The position numbers and the translations under genes are program-made. This document shows positions 11,223 through 18,592 of a DNA stretch of 64,000 nt, one piece after another; position 1 is the stretch's first letter; every line of letters begins with the position of its first letter. The notes beneath the pieces are model-generated. The model was not told the origin of the DNA, ran no database searches, and saw only the letters and a program-made list of their open reading frames with translations. Source of the DNA: Thermoleophilia bacterium (GTDB taxonomy: Bacteria > Actinomycetota > Thermoleophilia > Solirubrobacterales > 70-9); assembly GCA_016650125.1 (NCBI GenBank), contig JAENWT010000011.1:1-64000 (forward strand), written 5' to 3'.

Positions 11223-11921
11223 CTACTTTTTAGCGGGTTCGAAGTAGGGGTTGGTACCAACGGCGTGGTCGGTCACGTCGATCACCCGGACGATCTCGGG
11301 CACCGTCTCTATGATCGCGACCTCAATCCCCTGGCTGAGAGTTACGGTGGCCATCCCGCAGCCCTGACAGCCGCCGCCCAGCCGCAGGTAGGCGGCGTCG
11401 TCTTCGACAGCCACCAGCTCGGCATGGCCGCCGTGCGCGGCAATGGATGGGTTCACTTGCTGTTCGAGCACCTGGATCACCCTTTGAGCAACGTCACCGC
11501 TCAAGTCGGCTGGCGGCCGGGCTTCAATCGGCGGGCTTGCGGGTGCCGCCGTCGGGCTCATCATGGGAAGCGCGGTTGGAGGTGCCTTCGGGGCCGGAGG
11601 CTTGTTGGGATTCACAACCGTGAAGCCGCTCTGTTCAGGGTGATCCGACCAGTCGATCGTAGCGCCCCGGAGCTTCTTGACACTCGATTCCGGCACTACG
11701 ACCGCCAGATCACCGTGGTGCTCCACCTCGGCATCAGGGCTAGCGCTACGTAAGCCGTTCAGAAAGATTTTGTAGACGTACTTGTCGCCCGAAGCACCGC
11801 TCACCTCCACCCACAGTGCCTCATCCTCGGGATCATCGGACTGAGAGCGAAATCCCATGACCTTTTCGATCGCCTGCTCGGTGATCGCCAGCAGTGGCTC
11901 GTCTGTGTGTTCGAAAGTCAT
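11223..11921 (-). CDS. Nfu-type Fe-S cluster scaffold/carrier
   Basis: 232 aa. The N-terminal 100 residues resemble an A-type/HesB-like (NfuA N-terminal) fold. A Pro/Ala-rich linker at about 115-150 follows, then a NifU C-terminal domain (VIQVLEQQVNPSIAAHGGHAEL) with the Fe-S-binding CxxC in GGGCQGCGMA. This layout is that of NfuA, which binds a [4Fe-4S] cluster across a dimer and passes it to client enzymes, including radical SAM proteins. It is transcribed divergently from the ATP-grasp and radical SAM genes, 62 bp between starts, which suggests it services that cluster. I see no SD box. Fe-S chemistry is known for the family; the link to the radical SAM neighbour is inference. Confidence 0.88.
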   Translation of the reverse strand: MTFEHTDEPLLAITEQAIEKVMGFRSQSDDPEDEALWVEVSGASGDKYVYKIFLNGLRSASPDAEVEHHGDLAVVVPESSVKKLRGATIDWSDHPEQSGFTVVNPNKPPAPKAPPTALPMMSPTAAPASPPIEARPPADLSGDVAQRVIQVLEQQVNPSIAAHGGHAELVAVEDDAAYLRLGGGCQGCGMATVTLSQGIEVAIIETVPEIVRVIDVTDHAVGTNPYFEPAKK

Positions 11922-11971
11922 CTGATACCCGTCTGACCGACCGCTCGTGGATGTATTTGGCTGACGCTACC

Positions 11972-11977
11972 TATGAT
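11972..11977 (+). promoter_or_regulatory. -10 element, leaderless start of ATP-grasp gene
   Basis: TATGAT ends exactly 6 nt before the GTG at 11984, the geometry of leaderless actinobacterial transcripts. No SD box is present. Confidence 0.55.
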
Positions 11978-11983
11978 ACGCCT

Positions 11984-13213
11984 GTGCCCCGCATCCTCTT
12001 GCTGCTGCCCACCGCGACTTACCGCGCGAACGATTTTCTGGCTGCGGCGCGGAAGCTTGAAGTCGACGTGGTTGTCGCCTCCGAACAACCCCAGACGATG
12101 GCGGAAATGATGGGAGATCGTTCTCTACTCGTGGACTTTGACCGTCCGGAGACCAGCGCCGACGCAATCGCGAGACGAGCGAAGGAGGTGCCGCTTGACG
12201 CTGTGGTGGGAGTGGACGAGCAGGGCGTACTCGTTGCGGCGCTCGCCGCAACGCGACTCGGGCTTATCGGTAATCCGCCCGAGGCGGTGGCTGCAACCAC
12301 CAACAAGATCACCATGCGCAAGGCATTCTCGGCCGCGGAGCTCCCCCAACCTGCACACCGCATCGCCGGAACTGACGTAAATGTGGCCCGGCTCGCTGGC
12401 GAAGTTGGGTTTCCCTGCGTGGTCAAGCCCATTTCAATGTCGGCGAGCCGCGGGGTTATTCGTGCTGACGATCCGTCGGCCGCCCTTGTTGCGGCCCTTC
12501 GGATCCGGCAGATTCTCGCCGATGCCGGCCAGGACAAGGATGCGCCGCTGCTGATCGAGCGTTACGTCCCGGGCGTCGAGGTGGCCGTCGAAGGCCTTTT
12601 GCGGGGCGGCGTCCTTGAAACCCTCGCGATCTTTGACAAGCCGGACCCGCTTGACGGCCCCTACTTCGAGGAGAGCATCTACGTAACCCCCTCACGCCTG
12701 CCCACCGAGACTCTCGACGCCATCAGCCAGTTGACGGCCTCAGCCGCCGCCGCGCTAGGACTCCTCGAGGGACCGGTCCACGCCGAAGTACGAATCGACT
12801 CGGACCGCTTGTGGATTCTCGAACTCGCGGCCCGCTCGATCGGCGGGCTCTGCTCGCGCTCCCTGCGCACCCGACTGGGCCTGAGCCTTGAGGAGCTCAT
12901 CCTGCGCCATGCTCTCGGGATGCCGCTGTATGATCGTGGACAGGAGAGTGAAGCTTCCGGGGTGATGATGCTCCCGATCCCGAAGGCCGGCGCGCTTAGA
13001 GAGGTGCGCGGGCAGGCTTACGCGCGGGCAACGCCAGGCGTGGACGAGCTTGACATCTCGATCCCGATCGGCAGGACGGTACGAACACTGCCTGAAGCCG
13101 ACCGCTATCTCGGCTTCCTCTTTGCTCACGGCAAGACTCCGGAAGCGGTCGAGCACACCCTTCGCAGCGCCCACGGGGAGCTCGAGATCGTGATCGACGA
13201 CCCTTCTGAATAA
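11984..13213 (+). CDS. ATP-grasp carboxylate-amine/thiol ligase-like protein
   Basis: 409 aa starting at GTG 11984, chosen because a -10 hexamer lies 6 nt upstream. The order is that of the ATP-grasp superfamily: an N-terminal preATP-grasp region with RILLLLPTATYRANDFL and a DAVVGVDEQGVL strand, then GLIGNPPEAVAATTNKITMR. The ATP-grasp fold has VVKPISMSASRGV (Lys for ATP phosphates), LLIERYVPGVEVAVEG, and near residues 285-300 HAEVRIDSDRLWILELAARSIGG (Mg/ATP acidic and Asn-like positions). Such enzymes join a carboxylate to an amine or thiol through an acylphosphate. It is followed within 30 nt by the radical SAM gene on the same strand, so they probably act together. The substrate is unknown. 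Confidence 0.85.
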   Translation: MPRILLLLPTATYRANDFLAAARKLEVDVVVASEQPQTMAEMMGDRSLLVDFDRPETSADAIARRAKEVPLDAVVGVDEQGVLVAALAATRLGLIGNPPEAVAATTNKITMRKAFSAAELPQPAHRIAGTDVNVARLAGEVGFPCVVKPISMSASRGVIRADDPSAALVAALRIRQILADAGQDKDAPLLIERYVPGVEVAVEGLLRGGVLETLAIFDKPDPLDGPYFEESIYVTPSRLPTETLDAISQLTASAAAALGLLEGPVHAEVRIDSDRLWILELAARSIGGLCSRSLRTRLGLSLEELILRHALGMPLYDRGQESEASGVMMLPIPKAGALREVRGQAYARATPGVDELDISIPIGRTVRTLPEADRYLGFLFAHGKTPEAVEHTLRSAHGELEIVIDDPSE

Positions 13214-13227
13214 AAGTGGTCAAACGC

Positions 13228-13233
13228 TATCCT
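13228..13233 (+). promoter_or_regulatory. -10 element, leaderless start of radical SAM gene
   Basis: TATCCT is followed by 6 nt and then ATG 13240, the same geometry as in front of the preceding gene. It could give an internal promoter in addition to read-through. Confidence 0.4.
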
Positions 13234-13239
13234 TGGCCT

Positions 13240-14643
13240 ATGCGGGTTCTTTTGATCTCTACTTACGAACTTGGTCACCAGCCACTGCAGTTGGCCTCGC
13301 CGACGGCTGCCCTGGAAGCCGCAGGACATCAGGTTCGAACGACTGACCTCTCTGTCGAACAGCTTGATTCGGCTAAAATCGAGTGGGCCGAGGCGCTCGG
13401 AGTGTCGGTCCCGATGCACACTGCGATGCGATTGGCGATTGGCGCAGCCAAACAGATCCGAGCGCTCCGGCCGGAGCTGCCGATCTGCTTTTACGGTCTC
13501 TACGCGGCGGTCACCGACGATCTGATCGGCAGCGGAACAGTGGACCGCCTGATCGCGGGCGAGTATGAGCCGGAGCTTCTGGAGTGGATTGGGAGCCTCG
13601 GTGACTCTTCGGTGCTGCCGCAAGCGGCCAGCTCGATAGACCTTGGACGAAACGGGTTTCAAACTCCGAACCGGGACAATCTGGCTCCCCTGGGGCGTTA
13701 CGCCCGGCTGGAGCGAGACGGCGAAGAGCTTCTCGCGGGATACGTCGAGGCGAGCCACGGTTGCGTCCACAAATGCAGGCACTGCCCCGTGCCGGTCGTC
13801 TACGACGGCCGGATCCGAATCGTCGAAAGCTCGGTGGTACTGGCGGACATCGCCCAGCTGGTGGCGGCGGGAGCAAAACACATCACCTTCGGCGACCCGG
13901 ACTTCCTGAACGGCGTCAAGCATTCCCTGAACGTGGCACGCGAGCTTCACCAACTCTTTCCCGAGGTCACTTTCGACATCACGACCAAGGTCGAGCACAT
14001 CCTCGAACAGCGAGAGATCTGGTCCGAACTCAGCGAGTGTGGCTGTCTTTTCGTGGTCTCGGCGTTTGAGTCGATGAACCCTGAGATCCTCGAGTATCTC
14101 GACAAGGGCCACTCCGCAGAAGAGGCAGTCCAGGCGGTGGCCCTGCTGCGCGAGCACGGGATCGAAATCCGTCCCTCGTGGCTGCCTTTCACACCGTGGG
14201 CCACCCCGCAGGACATCCTTGAGATGTTCGATTTCATCATTGCCAACGAGATGGTGGGCAATGTGGATCCGGTTCATTACACGATCCGTCTGCTCGTTCC
14301 CAAGGGCTCGCTGCTGCTTGATCGCCCTGAGATCGCGCCCTATCTTGGCGACTATGACCAGGACCGTCTCACATACGAGTGGCGGGCCGGTGATCCTGAA
14401 CTGGACATGCTGCACGCCGAACTTGCCGGGATCGTCGAGGCCGACGTCGCAGCAGAGACTGACAGCGTGTCCACTTTCAAGACTCTCTACCGGGCAGTCG
14501 CCGAAGCCGCGGGTCGCTCGACCGATCTTCCTGACCTCGGTGATGTCGAGTCGCGGCCGCGACTCACCGAGGCATGGTTTTGCTGCGCCGAACCCACCGA
14601 CATCCAGCTCGCTTCAGTAGCTGGTAGCGAACCGGCGATTTAG
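13240..14643 (+). CDS. B12-binding-type radical SAM protein with CCAEP tail
   Basis: 467 aa from ATG 13240; a GTG 24 nt upstream is also in frame. Residues 1-125 look like a cobalamin-binding Rossmann-like domain, though the DxHxxG lower-ligand motif is not evident. The radical SAM core starts at GCVHKCRHC, cysteines 175, 179 and 182 (CxxxCxxC) that hold the [4Fe-4S] cluster. FGDPDFLNG and FDITTKVEHIL are later core strands. The tail near residues 446-453 reads FCCAEP (C448, C449), encoded by TGC TGC at 14581. I recall a family defined by a CUAEP or CCAEP tail in which the first residue can be selenocysteine; this member is the cysteine form. Family chemistry is unknown to me. Neighbours (ATP-grasp, Nfu, DsrE and a flavin reductase) point to a redox or sulfur-handling pathway. 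Confidence 0.88.
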   Translation: MRVLLISTYELGHQPLQLASPTAALEAAGHQVRTTDLSVEQLDSAKIEWAEALGVSVPMHTAMRLAIGAAKQIRALRPELPICFYGLYAAVTDDLIGSGTVDRLIAGEYEPELLEWIGSLGDSSVLPQAASSIDLGRNGFQTPNRDNLAPLGRYARLERDGEELLAGYVEASHGCVHKCRHCPVPVVYDGRIRIVESSVVLADIAQLVAAGAKHITFGDPDFLNGVKHSLNVARELHQLFPEVTFDITTKVEHILEQREIWSELSECGCLFVVSAFESMNPEILEYLDKGHSAEEAVQAVALLREHGIEIRPSWLPFTPWATPQDILEMFDFIIANEMVGNVDPVHYTIRLLVPKGSLLLDRPEIAPYLGDYDQDRLTYEWRAGDPELDMLHAELAGIVEADVAAETDSVSTFKTLYRAVAEAAGRSTDLPDLGDVESRPRLTEAWFCCAEPTDIQLASVAGSEPAI

Positions 14644-14672
14644 CGGACTCCACCGAGCTCCGAATCTTCCAG

Positions 14673-15038
14673 CTAGAGCGTGATCACGTGGTCAGGGGGA
14701 TTCCCTGCCAGCGCACCGTAGAGATCCGGAAAGCAGCCGACCTGTACCCCGGGGACGGTGTTGACAGGACGGCAATCCCCTGGCTCACCTTCTGCAAGTT
14801 CACGCTCGATCGCACAACGATCGCAGAGCATCAACATGATCCCCTGCTTCTCGGCTACATCGGCGAGGCGCGTGCCGACGGGATCGCCGGCACGCAGCAG
14901 AAACGTGTTGTCGTCGAAAAAGAACATTCCGACCACTTCGACCCCATGGGTTCCCCCCTCAAGCTGTGGCAGGATCATCTTGCCTAACTTGTAGCTTGCT
15001 GTGTGCCCGGATGTGGAGAAGATGTAGGCGACTTTCAC
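14673..15038 (-). CDS. DsrE-family protein (SaoD/DsrE-like)
   Basis: 121 aa, GTG start. VAYIFSTSGHTASYKLGKMILPQLE is the opening of the DsrE/DsrF-like fold, a small sulfur-relay family. Four cysteines (in MLCDRCAIE, PGDCR and VGCFPD) could form a reactive pair and a metal site. I recall a named subgroup, SaoD/DsrE, that goes with selenium- and Cys-Cys-containing proteins; assignment to it is tentative. It converges on the CCAEP radical SAM gene and follows the flavin reductase and adenosyltransferase remnant on the same strand. Confidence 0.78.
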   Translation of the reverse strand: MKVAYIFSTSGHTASYKLGKMILPQLEGGTHGVEVVGMFFFDDNTFLLRAGDPVGTRLADVAEKQGIMLMLCDRCAIERELAEGEPGDCRPVNTVPGVQVGCFPDLYGALAGNPPDHVITL

Positions 15039-15048
15039 GCATCGCAGT

Positions 15049-15195
15049 CTAGCTTGGGGTAACGGGTGTCGAGGCGACCCTCAGCTCCGCTTCAATATGT
15101 TGAAGTCCCTGGCGTCGCCCCCCGAAGAGCATCCCGGTGCTTCCGTCGTCGCCGGTCTTTGTGTAGACCTTGGGAACATCTTCGTCAGGGGTCAT
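15049..15195 (-). pseudogene. Cobalamin adenosyltransferase (PduO-type) N-terminal remnant
   Basis: 48 codons starting at an ATG that overlaps the stop of the flavin reductase gene. VYTKTGDDGSTGMLFGGRR is the canonical ATP-binding N-terminus of ATP:cob(I)alamin adenosyltransferase; the family is about 190 aa. After GGRR the sequence no longer resembles the family and stops at 15049. It is either a deletion remnant or a short retained peptide. The position between the reductase, which could make cob(I)alamin, and a B12-type radical SAM locus is suggestive. Confidence 0.75.
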
Positions 15196-15967
15196 CTGGA
15201 CCGCCCTCCTCAGCTGCAGCGGTAGTCCGGGGTCGTGGCTCGACGAAAAACGGCTCGGTTCGTATTCGGGAGCGATCCGCCCCGCAACGCTCTGCCGCAG
15301 CAGTGCAGGAAGAAACAAATCCCGGACCCCCGGCGATATAGATCTCGTACCCGGCCAGATCGCCGCTGAGATCTTCGAGCAGCCCCGGGACCCGGCCCTG
15401 TGGGCCCGGACCTTTGCCGCGGGTGAGGGTACGGATGAATCGAAAACCGGGATAGGCCTCTCTCCACTCTTCAAACCGGTCACGGTCCAGGACGTCGTCT
15501 TCGGTACGCGCCGAGAAGACCAGCGTTCGGGGCCGGTCCGGATCGTCTTCAAATCCCGCTTCAAGAAGGGCTCTGGCCGGCGCCAGACCCGAGCCTGCCG
15601 TCAGGTAAAGGACCGGCCCACCCTTCTCCTTTTCAGCAGTGAAAGTGCCGTAGGGGCCAGAGACTGAAAACTGGTCGCCAGGGCCCAGTTCCTCGTGGAT
15701 CCAGGACGTGAGTTGGCCCTCCGGGACCAGGGTGACCAGAAACGTGAGCGAACCGTCCCGGCGAGGCGAATTGGCGATGGAATAGGACCGCGGCTCGAGC
15801 TGGTGTTCAACGTCCTCAAGCAGCACATACTGGCCGGGAAGGAATTCGAGCGGGTCATGATCGCCTGGTTCCGTGACGATCTCGACGATCGACTTTGAGA
15901 CCGGATTGACCTCGGCAACTTCGAAGATCAGGTCACTGCGGATCCTGGAGTAATCAACCAGCGGCAT
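15185..15967 (-). CDS. FNR-type flavin oxidoreductase
   Basis: 260 aa with the ferredoxin-NADP reductase fold. RSYS at about residues 60-63 binds FAD, GPYGTF at about 104-109 and GSGLAP at 125-130 mark the FAD/NAD(P) interface, and IAGGPGFVSSC at about 211-221 carries the C-terminal nucleotide motif with a Cys typical of active members. It lacks a fused 2Fe-2S ferredoxin, so it would pass electrons from NAD(P)H to a separate carrier such as a flavodoxin, ferredoxin or flavin. It heads a - strand operon with the adenosyltransferase remnant and the DsrE gene. It could reduce the radical SAM cluster or cobalamin; this is inference. Confidence 0.87.
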   Translation of the reverse strand: MPLVDYSRIRSDLIFEVAEVNPVSKSIVEIVTEPGDHDPLEFLPGQYVLLEDVEHQLEPRSYSIANSPRRDGSLTFLVTLVPEGQLTSWIHEELGPGDQFSVSGPYGTFTAEKEKGGPVLYLTAGSGLAPARALLEAGFEDDPDRPRTLVFSARTEDDVLDRDRFEEWREAYPGFRFIRTLTRGKGPGPQGRVPGLLEDLSGDLAGYEIYIAGGPGFVSSCTAAAERCGADRSRIRTEPFFVEPRPRTTAAAEEGGPDDP

Positions 15968-16002
15968 GCCTTCAGGCTATCGAGACCGTTACCAGCTGCA
16001 AT

Positions 16003-16539
16003 TCAGTCGTCTTCAGGTGGATAGGTAATCTGTCCCGCCGAGTCGATCACGGCAAAGCTCGTTAGCTCGTGCGGGGTGATCCGGCCATCGGAGCCGATGT
16101 GAAACAGGCTGTGTCCGGCGGTGAGAAGACGGTCCGAAACAAGCCGTCGATGGCATCGCCACCAGAGGGCCTCCGAACACATCATCGCGGTCGGTCCATC
16201 CCCGGCGAGCGCGAGTAGTTCCTTCAACCCCGTCCTGAACCCCGCCGTCATCGTGTAGTCGGCGTAGCCCCTAAACGAGTCATTTCGCCAGCCGCCGTTG
16301 GGCGAGTCCTTATCGGTTTTTCGCCAGCCACCGAGATCTGGCAGATGCCGATAGCTGACATCGCGTTCCGGCATTGAAACTGCCAGCGCATCGGTGTGAA
16401 ACTGCGGATTGCGGCGTGACTTCGGAACCGTACGGATGTCAACCAGGTTTTCGATTCCCTGCGACTTGAGCAACTCGACGAACGCCTCAAGTGAGTGGGT
16501 CGAATGACCGATGCTCCATACCCTTACCTCATGAGGCAT
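16003..16539 (-). CDS. DUF488-family protein
   Basis: 178 aa. VWSIGHSTHSLEAFVELL and LVDIRTVPKSRRNPQF are the family hallmark; YRHLPDLGG and MCSEALWWRCHRRL (Cys and His) follow near the middle and C-terminal half. The family is widespread and its function is not firmly known; the C-terminal Cys/His cluster may bind a metal or be catalytic. It is a different subgroup from the YeaO-like DUF488 at 6895-7293. The gene is 36 bp from the flavin reductase start on the same strand. Confidence 0.85.
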   Translation of the reverse strand: MPHEVRVWSIGHSTHSLEAFVELLKSQGIENLVDIRTVPKSRRNPQFHTDALAVSMPERDVSYRHLPDLGGWRKTDKDSPNGGWRNDSFRGYADYTMTAGFRTGLKELLALAGDGPTAMMCSEALWWRCHRRLVSDRLLTAGHSLFHIGSDGRITPHELTSFAVIDSAGQITYPPEDD

Positions 16540-16558
16540 TCGACCAGGGAGAAACGTA

Positions 16559-16597
16559 GTCGCCGACTGGCGACCTGAAGCCGACCGGCGGGTCGGC
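16559..16597. repeat. Two adjacent short hairpins
   Basis: GTCGCC-GACT-GGCGAC (16559-16574) and GCCGACC-GGCG-GGTCGGC (16580-16597) are perfect stems placed back to back upstream of the DUF488 gene and downstream of padR. Confidence 0.5.
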
Positions 16598-16642
16598 GAA
16601 AGTCAAGAAGAAGATCCGCCTCGTAAAGAAATAACCAGACGG

Positions 16643-16669
16643 AGGGGCGGATCAACTGGATCCGCCCCT
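16643..16669 (-). terminator. Terminator of padR
   Basis: AGGGGCGGATC and GATCCGCCCCT form an 11-bp perfect stem with a 5-nt loop, 27 nt beyond the padR stop. On the - strand a T-rich run follows. An upstream GATCCGCC (about 16613) could pair with the same arm, so an alternative fold exists. Confidence 0.75.
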
Positions 16670-16695
16670 TCGATGACCATCTGAACGCTTTTGCG

Positions 16696-17382
16696 TCAGT
16701 CGTCGGTTTTTTCCGACCCGGCATCGGGGTCGTCGCCGGCCAGGAGGCGATAGAGGCTCTTACGGGCCTCCTCGACGATCTCCCGGGCCCGGGTCAGCTG
16801 CTCGGCGTCGCCGGTCTGCGCGACCTGCATCGCGGCCACGGCCAGCGACTTCGAGGCTTCGCGCAGTTCGGCGAGCTCGGAGGACGCGCCGTCGCCGACG
16901 GTCTTCCAGGGCGTGCCCATCTGCTCACGGTTGGCTTCGACGTGGGCCGTGCCTTCGTCGGTCAGCGTGAACGCCTTGCTGCCTTCGTGCTCGGTCGGCT
17001 GGATCAGTCCTTCGTCTTCGAGCTGGGCCAGCGCCGGGTAAACCGAACCGGGGCTCGGGCGCCAGACACCCCCACTCCGCTCTTCGATCTCCTGCATCAG
17101 GTTGTAGCCGTTGCGCGGCTCTTCGTCGAGCAACAGCAGTGTCGCGAGGCGGATGTCACCGCGCCGCGCCCGCCGGCCACGGCGTCCACGGCCTCGCGAA
17201 CCCGGGCCACCATGGCCGCGGGGTCCTCCCCGGCCTCGGCGTCCCCGGGAGCCGCGTTCGCGATCCTCCTGGTCGTCGCTGCTCATCAAGGCGATGAAAT
17301 CGGGAAGGAAAGTGCGGGCATCAGTGTGATCCTGCTTGTTTCGTCCACAGTGGTGTGGAACTTCAATACTGGCACCGTACAT
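16696..17382 (-). CDS. PadR-family transcriptional regulator
   Basis: 228 aa from an ATG at 17382 with AGGGAG 6 nt upstream; an alternative ATG at 17286 would give 196 aa. A long Gly/Arg-rich low-complexity segment (about residues 45-75, 30 aa) precedes the winged helix (GDIRLATLLLL, GYNLMQEIEERSGGVWRPSPGSVYPALAQLEDEGL). The C-terminal helix REIVEEARKSLYRLL is the dimerisation part. PadR proteins repress genes and often themselves. The divergent upstream region holds a palindrome at 17413-17441, a likely self-operator. The Gly/Arg-rich segment may bind RNA or DNA nonspecifically; it is unusual for a regulator of this size. Confidence 0.88.
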   Translation of the reverse strand: MYGASIEVPHHCGRNKQDHTDARTFLPDFIALMSSDDQEDRERGSRGRRGRGGPRGHGGPGSRGRGRRGRRARRGDIRLATLLLLDEEPRNGYNLMQEIEERSGGVWRPSPGSVYPALAQLEDEGLIQPTEHEGSKAFTLTDEGTAHVEANREQMGTPWKTVGDGASSELAELREASKSLAVAAMQVAQTGDAEQLTRAREIVEEARKSLYRLLAGDDPDAGSEKTDD

Positions 17383-17412
17383 ATGGTGCTCCCTTCAAAT
17401 AGAACTTGTTTA

Positions 17413-17441
17413 CGAACATCACGATATATCGCGACTGTTCG
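17413..17441. promoter_or_regulatory. Likely PadR operator
   Basis: CGAACA and TGTTCG flank CGATATATCG, giving nested dyads over 29 bp about 30 nt upstream of the PadR start. The AT core with flanking GC steps resembles PadR operators (ATATATCGCGATATAT type). Confidence 0.5.
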
Positions 17442-17495
17442 TTTGTCAAGCCTTATTCACGTCAGGCTTCGACCGGAACTCGCCCTTTGCGTTGG

Positions 17496-18545
17496 TCAAG
17501 CCAGAAACGAAACCACCCTGTTTTCTTCCGAGCTGATTCGTGCGGCCTCGAGAACACGCATTACCAGGAGGCTTTCACGGGGGTCGACGGGTGGCGGAAC
17601 ACCGTGCAGGACCCAGCCGACGACCTGGGCGTAGAACTCCTCGTAAGCCCCACGCTCGAGGTCAAGTGACTCGACCACCGCGTCCGCGCCGAGCACCAGA
17701 TGCCCGGGTCCTCCCAGGCCGTACCCGGGTGAATCCGGGCGCATGCCGGACCCAAGCTGTGCCTCTTGGGGATCAAGGCCCTCTATCGATGCCCCGCCTC
17801 CCAGACCGGTAAGTCGAAAGCGCGATCCCGAGAGCGGGGCCACCTTGCCCATGAACAGGTGCGAGCGCTCACCGCCGGCGTGCTCGAGTGCGACGAAGAC
17901 GTCGTCGTCCGCCTGGGCACCGGGTCGACGCCGGTCGACTTCGGCATAGACATGAACCGGGGGTCCGAAGAGGACGATCGCCTGGTCGATCAGGTGCGCT
18001 CCGAGGTCCGCCAGTTGCCCTCCCCCGGCCGCCGGGTCACTACTCTCTCGCCAGCCCTCTTCAAGTTCGGGCCTGAACCGCTCGAATCGCGACTCGAATC
18101 GCGTGATCTGACCGAGACGACCTTCGTTCAGGAGCTTGCGGATCGTCAGAAAGTCTCCGTCCCAGCGCCGATTCTGAAAGACGGTGACTCGACCTCCCGC
18201 TGCGATGACTCGTTCGGCTTCTGCCACGGTAGAAGCGAATGGCTTGTCAATGACAACGGGCGTGTCGTGCTCGATCGAAGCCAGCCCGAGCTCTGCGTGA
18301 AAGCGGTTCGGCGCGGCAACGACGAGAAGATCGATGTTTCCCCAGAGGTCATCCACGGACTCGGCTATCGACGCATCGGGGTACCTGGACTTCACCCTCT
18401 CCGCGCGCTCGGCGTTGCTGGTCACGACGCTGCTGACTTCCAGGCCAGCAGTCGCATCGATCAAAGGCGCGTGGAAGACCTCGCCGGCCAGCCCGAAACC
18501 CGCGATGCCAACGCGAAGCGGAGCAGCTGTCGAGCCTGGGGGCAT
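17496..18545 (-). CDS. Gfo/Idh/MocA-family oxidoreductase
   Basis: 349 aa. RVGIAGFGLAGEVFHAPLI is the Rossmann fold for NAD(P). VVIDKPFASTVAEAERVI carries the DKP/EKP motif with the catalytic Lys, and LADLGAHLIDQAIVLFG is the conserved His/Asp region. These enzymes oxidise or reduce sugar or cyclitol hydroxyls. The substrate cannot be told from sequence. It stands alone between padR and the secreted protein gene, with its start 47 nt from the next gene. Confidence 0.88.
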   Translation of the reverse strand: MPPGSTAAPLRVGIAGFGLAGEVFHAPLIDATAGLEVSSVVTSNAERAERVKSRYPDASIAESVDDLWGNIDLLVVAAPNRFHAELGLASIEHDTPVVIDKPFASTVAEAERVIAAGGRVTVFQNRRWDGDFLTIRKLLNEGRLGQITRFESRFERFRPELEEGWRESSDPAAGGGQLADLGAHLIDQAIVLFGPPVHVYAEVDRRRPGAQADDDVFVALEHAGGERSHLFMGKVAPLSGSRFRLTGLGGGASIEGLDPQEAQLGSGMRPDSPGYGLGGPGHLVLGADAVVESLDLERGAYEEFYAQVVGWVLHGVPPPVDPRESLLVMRVLEAARISSEENRVVSFLA

Positions 18546-18592
18546 GGAACCAGACTAGCCCCGCTCGACCGCCTCAGCCAGGGTTCACGAAG

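Noticed and set aside
14581-14583. Selenocysteine codon in the radical SAM tail
   Set aside because: The codon is TGC, not TGA, so this protein is the Cys form.
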